A DNA stretch of 64,000 nt from Cyanodermella asteris. Taxonomy: Eukaryota > Ascomycota > Lecanoromycetes > Ostropales > Stictidaceae. The stretch's first letter is position 1. Each line of letters begins with the position of its first letter. The stretch is from assembly GCA_900618795.1 (NCBI GenBank), contig UYJD01000018.1, forward strand, positions 342,633 to 406,632. Reading direction: 5' to 3'. Shown piece after piece: positions 56,255 through 64,000 of this stretch. The notes beneath the pieces were generated by a model. That model was not told where the DNA came from. It made no database searches and saw nothing but the letters and a program-made list of their open reading frames with translations. Made by a program: the position numbers and the translations under genes.

Positions 56255-57329
56255 ATGTCTATTGAGAGTGATACAGATTGCTCTCAAACCAGCACCTTGC
56301 TGGAGAAGGGCTTACCGAGAGATGTACCAACCCGAGATGGCGACGCTTCCTGGCTACCGTTCTTCTTCAAGCTGTCAATAGCAGCGAATGTTTCTACCGT
56401 CATGTTCATTTTGATCACCTTAATTACCAGACAGCAAGCGGGCCAGCACGATCTCAGCTACTGTGAGTGTTTTCTTTGGCTTGAAGGGGCCTATGCTAAA
56501 TCCAGAATCAGCGCCGATGAGCGGCAGTGTTGGGTATGAGTCGAGGGCGTTCAACAACACATTCCCGGCTACTTTCCCCTCAGTCTACTTCGGCAAGCCC
56601 TCGCCGGATATTGACAAGGCTTGGGACTCGCTGCTGCAATGTATGCTCCTCCTGGCCGCGCATATCACAGCCCGCTGACCGATCAGATAATAACATGTGG
56701 TTCACGGAAAGCGAGATTCGAAATTTCTTTGTGCCTGAGGAGAGATTGCTTGGGCCTGTCGAGCTGCACAACGGCACATATTTCGGATCAGTTTTCATGT
56801 ACCACCATGCTCACTGTATTGTGAGTGCCGAAGTCATCCACCTCGCAGACACGATGCTGACTGAAAGCGATCAGAAACGGATTTACCGCAGTCTCTTTCC
56901 CGACCACTACTATCCCAACCTCACAAGCTTAGAACAGGAAACCTTGGAGAAGCACAATCGTAAGTACAAAGTATCAAGGGTCTAGGCAGGTCCCCACTCA
57001 TCAAACTCCAGTTCATTGTCTCGATTTCATACTCCAGGGGCTTCTGTGCCAAGGGGACACAACGCCCTTCGTCTACGAATGGCATCCGTCCAATCGCAAG
57101 CCGACTTTCAATCCTCGTACGAACCACACTTGCGCGAAGGTCGACGACGTGTTATCCTGGGCCGAACGAAGATCATTCGCTCCTCGGCTCTCGGGCCTGA
57201 TGCACCCCGCCCTTGGTAGGTGTTGTCGTTCCGACGTTGAAAGTATCCCCACTAACTGGTGGCGCAACAGGTGACCCTTATGCAAGCGAAGCTGGAGTAG
57301 ACCTTGGTGCCGCCGACGTGCATGACTGA
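56255..57329 (+). CDS. UstYa-like (DUF3328) oxidative cyclase-type protein 2
   Basis: Six exons: 56255-56462, 56512-56640, 56687-56820, 56875-56959, 57012-57215 and 57271-57329. Introns are 49, 46, 54, 52 and 55 nt, and frame is kept throughout. The product is 272 residues. A single hydrophobic span lies at ~36-58 (WLPFFFKLSIAANVSTVMFI), typical of the family. The first HxxHC is HHAHC, followed across the intron by KRIYRSLFPDHYYPN. The second is HNLHC, followed by LDFILQGLLCQGDTTPFVYEW. In family members this second block reads HCxxxLRQxxMCxxD, so the canonical Arg-Gln is shifted here to Leu-Gln. Presence of two different UstYa-like proteins is usual in such clusters. The first ATG in frame is at 56255. 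Confidence 0.9.
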
Positions 57330-58152
57330 CTTGGGGGCCAAAATGTGGAACTATCGTAGATATGCCAGAATAGAAGGGACTGCTCTCAACCTGACCTTTT
57401 CGGAAGGTGGAGTCTGTCGTTGCAGGAGCCTTGGCCCGAATAAGGTTGCGATTTTAGATGTTAGTGCGATTATGTAGTCCCTGCGAACGCTATAGGCGGA
57501 GACGGTTGGGGACTTCACGTGACTAGATCCTGCACTTCGAATCGATTTTGCAACCCACACTCATATCCTTGCTCTACTCATCGATCAAAATGTGAGCTAC
57601 GCCGTATTTCTCGGAGAGTTGTTTTGTTACCATCTACCTTGTAGCAGTCTCCAAACTCATAGCACAGCAATGTGGTCTTCAGCTGCGCAAAATACGCCAG
57701 GCGGCGATACATCGCATTCCGAGGATAGTGTTGCTCGTATAGCCTAATTGTGGAGTTGCCGTCTTCCAAACTTAAGGTACGTGCTAGCAAACACCGCCTG
57801 TGGCTTCAAAGCTTGTAAGGTTCGGAGTCTACTTCTTATCTTCGATCGCGTGCTTCTGCTCTTTGATCCCGAACTATTCTTTGAGCGATGTAACCTCTTC
57901 ACTCAGCCACGCGACCGCCATGCAACGAATCCAGGATGCTCAAGTTCGTGCCTGCGAACGAGCAAGAACACAATCAAGCGGTCAAAGTCCACTTGCGATG
58001 CACTATGAACTCTCGGCTCGAGAATCCAAGCAAGAATTGATATTGGCACGCCCTCGAAGCAGCCAGCTGCTTCACATAAATAATTGCCTCTGCCTTGCTA
58101 TCTCCATATTGTCACAGACGCGAGCAATCTTCAACGCCAATCTACCGCAACA
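57330..58152. promoter_or_regulatory. Upstream region of the RiPP precursor gene
   Basis: 823 bp. Carries cgctataggcg (57488-57498) and gttggggacttcac (57505-57518), matching elements in the UstYa divergent promoter. A CACGTG palindrome overlaps the end of the second motif (cttcacgtgac). A cataaataat sequence near 58076, about 75 bp before the precursor ATG, is TATA-like. A minus-strand frame at 57578-57790 looks mildly protein-like but has no ATG start and is not called. Confidence 0.45.
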
Positions 58153-58582
58153 ATGCATTCCAAGCTTCTGATCCTCCTCGGCGTTGCCGCTGCCACGCTG
58201 GCGGCTCCTTTGCCTCAGGGTGAGCACAAAGACGCATAGAGCCTGTTGAACAAGAGACTCACATGTTCCAGCCGGCATTGCTGCGAGAGCCGAGAACGAT
58301 GCTGACTACGAGATCACGGCCAAGTTCGAGAGCTACGACCAGAAGCGAGCCGAGAATGACGCTGACTACGAGATCACTGCCAAATTCGAGAACTACGACC
58401 AGAAGCGAGCTGAGAATGATGCTGACTACGAGATTACGGCCAAGTTTGAGAACTACGAAGAGAAGAGAGCCGAAAATGATGCCGACTATTCGATCTCGGC
58501 CAAGTTTGACAGCTACGACCAGAAGAGAGCCGAGAGCGACGCCGACTACGAGATTACGGCCAAGTTTGCGAAGTATGACTAA
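58153..58582 (+). CDS. Candidate RiPP precursor: secreted five-repeat, KR-processed peptide
   Basis: Two exons (58153-58219 and 58272-58582) around a 52-nt phase-1 intron (GTGAGC donor, TTCCAG acceptor). The product is 125 residues. Residues 1-18 are a clear signal peptide (Leu-rich core, LAA cleavage). After a short GIAAR spacer come five tandem units of 20 residues at 29-48, 49-68, 69-88, 89-108 and a 17-residue last unit 109-125. The DNA period is 60 bp. The first four units end in Lys-Arg, the Kex2 site. Each unit starts AE(N/S)DADY and holds Tyr-Glu-Ile-Thr (Tyr-Ser-Ile-Ser in unit 4), then AKF and a second Tyr. The repeated, KR-flanked design next to two UstYa-like genes is that of ustiloxin/dikaritin-type precursors. 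Core boundaries and product are unknown. Confidence 0.85.
58289..58579 (+). repeat. 60-bp tandem repeat inside the precursor gene
   Basis: Units 58289-58348, 58349-58408, 58409-58468, 58469-58528 and a 51-nt partial unit 58529-58579. Units differ mostly at synonymous positions, and amino-acid changes are few. That pattern suggests selection on the peptide. Confidence 0.9.
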
Positions 58583-59322
58583 GCATTCTGCGGTCGTCAA
58601 GTGCAAGCCGACTTCGACATTGAATGAAGAACTCAGAGAGGACCACCAACGTCCATGTGGCCAGTTTTGTTGCTCTCCATACAGCTCAAGTGAGGTCTCG
58701 GATGAAAAAGCATTATGTCTTGAGGCTAGCAGACGCAATCTCCCCAATTGATAGAATGTGCAATGATCCCAGATTTCGAAGTTCAAAGTCCATGTTCCAT
58801 ACTGCACCATTTCATCTTCTTGAGAACAATGCTACCATCTCTTTGCAGGGATGTTGCTCGTGCAATCAAAGTTCTGCATTAGAGGCTAGATCTCGTGCAA
58901 GGCGTCGAGACGTTCTGCCATGCCGGCTGAAGATGATATTAGGTGACATGATCGCGGTCAGCAAATGTTCCGGCATCACGGTAGGACGGATTCGCGGTGG
59001 AGTCGAGTCCTGGAAGCAACGAGCGCAAGCTTTCTGCCACGAACGAAGTACGGGGGCGGAGTTGTCGGAGTTGACGATTCAGGGATCGCAGGTGGCTGCA
59101 GCTCCCCGGCCGCGCGCGCCAATCAGCACTCTTCCATCCTGAGTGGCCGGGCCGGCTCGTCAATAATTTTGTGCCGGCATGGTCTGATAAGTCGAGCTTG
59201 ATCGTCTGTTCCAGCGGTAATCTCCCCTTTATATCTCGCCCTCGTCGTTCAATCGAGAACCACACCAACGCCTGATACTCAATCCTCGATTACTCCCTCC
59301 TGCCCTACTGTCAATTTCAACA
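58583..59322. other. Precursor 3' flank and ERG6 promoter
   Basis: 740 bp. The right part should contain the ERG6 promoter and leader (C/T-rich before 59323). It includes repeat copy B (58942-59006). No gene recognised. Confidence 0.5.
58942..59006 (+). repeat. Direct repeat copy B of the slt11 start/promoter
   Basis: Sequence ggtgacatgatcgcggtcag onward aligns with 54549-54613 at about 80%. Its minus-strand reading would begin Met-Ser-Pro like a mutated slt11 start but soon ends, so it is a truncated copy, not a gene. Weaker similarity continues for some tens of bases to the right. Confidence 0.7.
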
Positions 59323-60518
59323 ATGGCGCCCTCAAAGCTCGAGAACGAAGACCACGCGCGTGATGCCGCCTTCAACAAGGCCATGCACGGCAAATCCGCC
59401 GAGGCCGAGGGTGGCATGAGGGCCATGTTCACAAAAGACAGGACCGCACACAAGGCTGCGGTTGATGAGTACTTCAAGCATTGGGACAACAAGGCCGCCG
59501 AGGTCGAGACAGAGGAGACCAGAGCCGCGCGAAGAGCGGAATACGCTACCCTTACCAGACAGTAAGTTCGATTGCGTCCAGTTGGCGTCCAGTGACGAAG
59601 TTGCCGTATAATGACAAGTAACCCAGCTACTACAACCTCGCGACCGATCTGTACGAAAACGGCTGGGGCCAGTCCTTCCATTTCTGCCGCTTCGGTCACA
59701 GAGAAGCCTTCTACCAGGCAATCGCAAGACACGAGCACTACCTCGCGCACACAATGGGCATCAAGCCGGGCATGAAGGTTCTCGATGTCGGATGCGGTGT
59801 TGGAGGTCCAGCCCGCGAAATCGCGCGCTTTACAGACGCTCACATCACCGGGTTGAACAACAACGACTACCAGATCGAGCGCGCGACAAGGTATGCCGCC
59901 AAGGAGGGCATGGCGAACCAGCTCAACTTTGTCAAGGGCGACTTCATGCAGATGAGCTTCCCGGACAACTCTTTCGACGCCGTGTACGCGATCGAAGCAA
60001 CGGTGCACGCTCCCGAGCTGGTCGGTGTCTACAGCGAGATCTTCAGGGTGTTGAAGCCGGGCGGCGTTTTCGGTGTCTACGAGTGGTTGATGACGGACGA
60101 GTACGACAATGACAACGCCGAGCACCGCAAGATTCGCCTGGGAATTGAGCAGGGTGACGGGATCTCAAACATGGTGAGGGTTTCGGAAGGATGGAAGGCC
60201 GTCAAGGACGCCGGCTTCACCTTGGAACACCACGAAGATCTCGCAGACCGAGCCGACCCCATTCCATGGTACTACCCCCTCGCTGGAGACTTCAGCATGA
60301 TGGGCAGTGTCTGGGACACCCTGACGATTGCCCGCATGCACCCCATCGGCCGCAGCATCGTTCACAAGTTTGTTGGAGCTCTGGAAACACTCAGGATCGC
60401 TCCTCACGGCACGCAGAAGACCGCCGACAGTCTCGCCGAAGCAGCTGACTCCCTTGTCGCCGGCGGCAAGCAGAAGCTTTTCACACCCATGTATTTTATG
60501 GTTGGAAGGAAGCCCTGA
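59323..60518 (+). CDS. ERG6: Sterol 24-C-methyltransferase
   Basis: Transfers a methyl group from SAM to C-24 of zymosterol or lanosterol-type sterols in ergosterol synthesis (ER/lipid droplets). Exons 59323-59561 and 59627-60518 with a 65-nt phase-2 intron. The product is 376 residues, the normal length. The splice restores [26 protein letters not shown], the Erg6 signature region. SAM motif I is VLDVGCGVGGPAREIARF. Further blocks are GLNNNDYQIERA, ATVHAPELVGVYSEIFRVLKPGG, YEWLMTDEYD and the C-terminal sterol-methyltransferase domain with WYYPLAGDFSMM. All expected residues are present. It stands next to the RiPP locus, but as a housekeeping gene it is probably not part of it. Confidence 0.97.
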
Positions 60519-62078
60519 AAGGCATAAATTCGAATACCCGCACAAAACTGCATTAGGGATTTGGCGTTCTGGTCGGCATGTACAGAAGGAGGCCGGAAAA
60601 AGAATAGATTTATAATTGACGCCCTTGTCCTACGATCAGGACCGGTAGACGCTTCATCTACATGGCAAGGAGACCCGCCCTGCTTTGTTTCCCGAGTTAG
60701 TCATGTACGCAGTTTTAATCGAAGACGAGGCCGCAAATTCGGGCAGTATCATAACAAAGCGCGAGCTCATCAGTGTTTAGCTTACGGTGTGCCCAGAGAA
60801 GCTGCGTTGGCTTGGTGTGAACGCAAAAATGATATTCGATTCATGATGCGTATGTAATCACGTGTTCCGGATACCAAATGCTTGTAATACGCAACTGCTT
60901 TCCCACGTGCCTATCGTGTCTCATGCCCTGTGATGTCCGTGGTCCCATTTCAACCACGACTGCTTCGACGCGCTCAATTCGTACTTGCCGACCGCCTCGT
61001 AGGCCTTCGGATCGAACGCACCGCTCAACTAGTCAACTCGTCAGCAGACCACGAGCTCAGATTGCAAGCTCTTGGCAGGTTCGAGACCATGGTCCGAAAT
61101 TGATCAATTCTTCAGGTTGTGCCGCCACGGGCGGATCGCATACGGCGGTCCACGAGCTCACACAAGGTACGAAAATAAGAGACACGCTATCTGATCGTTA
61201 TTGAGATCTCGTCCATTCGCTGTATCTGCCCGAGGAAGAGAAAAGAGGGAAAAGGGCATGTGAGTTTCCTAGAACGATTATGATCGCAACAACATGTCTC
61301 TCTCGACGCAAACAAACATCGCGAATATCTCAAAGCACTTTGGTACTAGTTCAGGCAGTATCAAGCGTACTCAATGGCCTCAGCGACCGTCGTGAGAGCT
61401 TCAAAGGAAACAACGAGCAAGCAACAAGCTTCTGAGCATGCCGTGGGGCTTCACTTATCGCTGACTCAGCTTTGGTTGGCACATTGCTCTCCTCACATGT
61501 CAGGCATGTATCAAGCTCTCGATGACCATCAGTATAAGAAGGGACACGAGCAGACAATTGCGTTTGGTCAGATAGTTCCTGCGGGGTGCAGTAGCACATG
61601 AGCAGAGGTTTGAGCCGCCTTGATTGTATTTCTTGGATGACATTTGCACGGAGGGTGATCGAAGGTCGTGGCACGTACGGTCGAGAACACCTCTCAAGAT
61701 CCTGTGTCAACGACCTGGATATCGGTGTTTAGTGGTACCTCGTGAAGTGCGCTAGCCCCAAGTCTTGTGATACCTATAGTAGTGGCCATCGAGAAAGATA
61801 TGAAGAGTATGAAGGTAGCTATGCAAGTAGATGTTCCAGGACTTCTGAATACCCTTGTGTCGGGCCGTGCGCAACCGAGGCTTGACGGCACGAAGCGCGA
61901 GCTTCACATTATTTTCTTTCAACCTGTCCGAGTCTGATACCAAGCCTCATAACTCGGACTGAAAGGTGTAAAGACCAGGAGCAGTTGAGCATACTTCGAC
62001 CTGGTAAGACAGCACCAGGTGTCTCCCGCTTGCCTCCAATCATATTTACGTCTGTCTCCGCCAGCAATCACATCAATC
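60519..62078. other. Intergenic, nothing recognised
   Basis: 1.56 kb with short frames only. The right end should hold the dehydrogenase promoter. Confidence 0.45.
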
Positions 62079-63032
62079 ATGTTCGCACGCTCGATATCAC
62101 AATCCGCCCTCTCCGCAACAACCCGCTCCTTCAGCACCAGCACCAATCTCCATGCCGCTGCCCAAGTCAAAAAACTGGGTGTCTTGGGCGCCGGCCAAAT
62201 GGGCCTTGGCATCGCCCTGGTCGCCGCCCAGAAAGCCAACCTTCCCGTAACCGTTATCGACAGCTCCCAAGCCTCCCTGGACAAAGGTCTCAAATTCGCC
62301 GACAAGCTGCTCGAAAAGGATGTTTCCAAACAGCGGATCTCGCGCGAAGACGCCGATGCCGCCAGGGGACGCCTGACCCCATCAACCAAGATCGAAGACC
62401 TGGGAGATGTGGATTTTGTGATCGAAGCGGTGCCCGAAATTCCGGAACTGAAGATGAAGATTTTTGCGCAGCTGGCGGAGGTTTGTGCGAAGCATGCGGT
62501 GCTCGCGACGAACACGTCTAGCATCTCGATTACGAAGATCGCTGCGGCGACGACGAAGGATCCGACAGATCTGAGTGCGCCGTCGCGCGTCATCTCGACG
62601 CACTTCATGAACCCGGTCCCCGTCCAGAAAGGCGTCGAGATCATCTCGGGTCTGCAAACCAGCCAATCGACCGTCGATACCGCCATCGAGCTGTGCAAGG
62701 CCATGGGCAAGATTCCGTCTCAGTCGGCGGACTCGCCAGGCTTCCTGGCAAACCGAATTCTGATGCCGTATATCAACGAGGCGATCATTTGCCTGGAGAC
62801 GGGTGTTGGCGGCAAGGAGGATATCGACGCGATTATGAAGAACGGCACGAATGTGCCGATGGGACCGTTGCAGTTGGCGGATTTCATTGGCTTGGATACG
62901 TGTTTGGCGATCATGAAGGTGCTGCACACGGAGACGGGAGATTCGAAGTATAGGCCGGCTGTCTTGTTGGCGAAGATGGTCGATGCGGGCTGGTTGGGGA
63001 AGAAGAGTGGCAAGGGTTTCTACGAATACTAG
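62079..63032 (+). CDS. 3-hydroxyacyl-CoA (3-hydroxybutyryl-CoA) dehydrogenase, mitochondrial
   Basis: NAD-dependent oxidation of 3-hydroxyacyl-CoA in short-chain beta-oxidation. Intronless, 317 residues from the ATG at 62079; the frame is open further upstream but without an ATG. Residues 1-28 (MFARSISQSALSATTRSFSTS) form a Ser/Arg-rich mitochondrial presequence. The NAD fold starts VKKLGVLGAGQMGLGIA, with GxGxxG at 37-42. VIEAVPEI, ATNTSSISITKIAA and ISTHFMNPVPVQKGVEII follow, the last with the catalytic His. The C-terminal dimer domain has DSPGFLANRILMPYINEAI, PMGPLQLADFIGLDT and the typical end GWLGKKSGKGFYEY. It ends without a peroxisomal SKL, which supports mitochondria. Confidence 0.96.
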   Translation: MFARSISQSALSATTRSFSTSTNLHAAAQVKKLGVLGAGQMGLGIALVAAQKANLPVTVIDSSQASLDKGLKFADKLLEKDVSKQRISREDADAARGRLTPSTKIEDLGDVDFVIEAVPEIPELKMKIFAQLAEVCAKHAVLATNTSSISITKIAAATTKDPTDLSAPSRVISTHFMNPVPVQKGVEIISGLQTSQSTVDTAIELCKAMGKIPSQSADSPGFLANRILMPYINEAIICLETGVGGKEDIDAIMKNGTNVPMGPLQLADFIGLDTCLAIMKVLHTETGDSKYRPAVLLAKMVDAGWLGKKSGKGFYEY

Positions 63033-64000
63033 AAGCCTGACGCGATCTACATGTGGGATGTACTTGGTAAACGTTCAGAAATTGAAAATGCCGGGCTGGC
63101 GATTCCTCGTGGGTTTTTTTCTTCGTGTGACCTGGTCGAAAGCCTTGCGGCGCGAACGAACCACCATACATGACCTTCTGGTGATCGACGTATCTGTGCG
63201 TCCATGTTCGAGTCCGCCTTCTGACCGTCTCGTCCCGAGTGAGATGCTGCTGCTTTGAGCTCACATTCCAACTATTCTCCTGTGAGAGTTATTGTCGCTC
63301 ACATAACCGGTCTGCTGCCGGTCCAAGCCATCCCGCAAGGATATCAGGGTCATCGACAGGCTCGCACACGGCCCCTCGACCAATGGGCGTGAAACCAAGC
63401 TATTTCGTTTATAGTTCATTACATATTGAAGTTCATGACACAGATCACTGAGCACCCGCCTGTGAAGACGGTCCGGGTCGCCGCACATGTATGGTGCCCC
63501 TTGCGCCTCTCTCAAGAACGCTTAAACCAGCGCAGGGTGGGATTCTTTGAGAACAGTAACGAGGTGCGAGGGATATCCCGGACGTACACTTACGTCGCAG
63601 CTTGCCTCGCCGCCTTGCTAATACGTCATCTCTTAGTACAACCAACGTCAACGTACTTCCCTGTCTGCTTACCGTCGCGACTCCGTGGTTATACTTGAAA
63701 GCCAAACGCGGTCGTGTCCAAATGCGCGGCAGGTCCTCGCCGAGGGCGTACGCAAGATATGCATCGCCGTCGGGTCCCTTGATTTCACCTCAACACTCAC
63801 GCGTCTGATGAAATCAGTTCACCGGACCTTACGGCCTCGTCACCAATTCTGACACAGTTTAGATGCTATCAGCGGATTTGACAGATATTGTCAATGCCGA
63901 AGATGGGTTGAGTTTCACCCCAGACGTCCAGTGTAACGCGGGCACGGGTTGGTTGACTATGTAGGCGACCAATGAAGGTCGGCGTCAAGTCTGAAGGTGT
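63033..64000. other. Right-edge intergenic, nothing recognised
   Basis: 968 bp with short frames on both strands and no recognisable domain. Confidence 0.45.

Noticed and set aside
58259-58810. 183-codon minus-strand frame with repeated GSLLVV-type hydrophobic units
   Set aside because: It is the antisense of the 60-bp precursor repeat; the plus-strand reading has a signal peptide, intron and KR sites and explains the pattern.
59323-60518. ERG6 methyltransferase as a RiPP tailoring enzyme
   Set aside because: All sequence hallmarks are those of the conserved ergosterol enzyme.
62019-62078. Longer start for the hydroxyacyl-CoA dehydrogenase
   Set aside because: The upstream codon is GTG, and the ATG at 62079 gives a typical mitochondrial presequence.

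Overview
This is nuclear DNA of a filamentous ascomycete. Genes are intron-poor to moderately split, and introns are mostly 46-80 nt with GT...CTRAC...AG signals. Every recognisable protein is of fungal type: Slt11, Nsa2, Spt2, Erg6, a CYP52-like P450, a fungal fatty-acyl desaturase, an Egh16-like secreted protein and UstYa-like proteins. The overall flavour suggests a Dothideomycete, but that is inference. All spliced models were built by hand from reading frame, splice signals and family knowledge.

Layout. 1-5.4 kb: the end of a Pro/Gln-rich protein that runs off the left edge, a DUF924 protein and a five-exon transketolase. 5.4-14.5 kb: mostly gene-free, with one AP-1-like bZIP regulator at 8 kb. 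14.5-28.5 kb: a membrane protein interrupted by an in-frame TAG, a WW-domain protein, a cytochrome-b5-fused desaturase, an O-methyltransferase lacking the usual catalytic His, a tentative small two-exon gene and a large Gln-rich protein. 29-32 kb: a decayed short-chain dehydrogenase and a possible remnant of an AflR-like regulator, which may be the ruins of a secondary-metabolite locus. 32.7-54.6 kb: a housekeeping block with NUFIP1-like and BTB proteins, RNA polymerase III subunit Rpc25, Spt2, ribosomal protein P2, an Egh16-like secreted protein with a frameshift, Bud13/Cwc26, a CYP52-like P450, Nsa2 divergent from mitochondrial L21, translin, a zinc-knuckle ORF and Slt11.

The most interesting part is 54.8-58.6 kb. 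Two divergently transcribed UstYa-like (DUF3328) genes, each with one membrane segment and two HxxHC motifs, sit beside a small two-exon gene. That gene encodes a secreted peptide of five 20-residue repeats, four of them ending in Lys-Arg. This is the architecture of a fungal Kex2-processed, UstYa-modified RiPP (dikaritin type): a precursor passes through the secretory pathway, is cut at KR sites, and its Tyr-containing cores are oxidatively cyclised. The intergenic regions upstream of the UstYa pair and of the precursor share an 11-bp element (inverted) plus a second G-rich motif, which suggests common control. A roughly 60-bp, about 80%-identical copy of the slt11 start/promoter region lies on the other side of the cluster, which suggests the cluster was inserted between slt11 and erg6.

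59-64 kb: ERG6 (ergosterol pathway) and a mitochondrial 3-hydroxyacyl-CoA dehydrogenase, then gene-free DNA. No tRNA, rRNA, CRISPR array or intact transposon was recognised.
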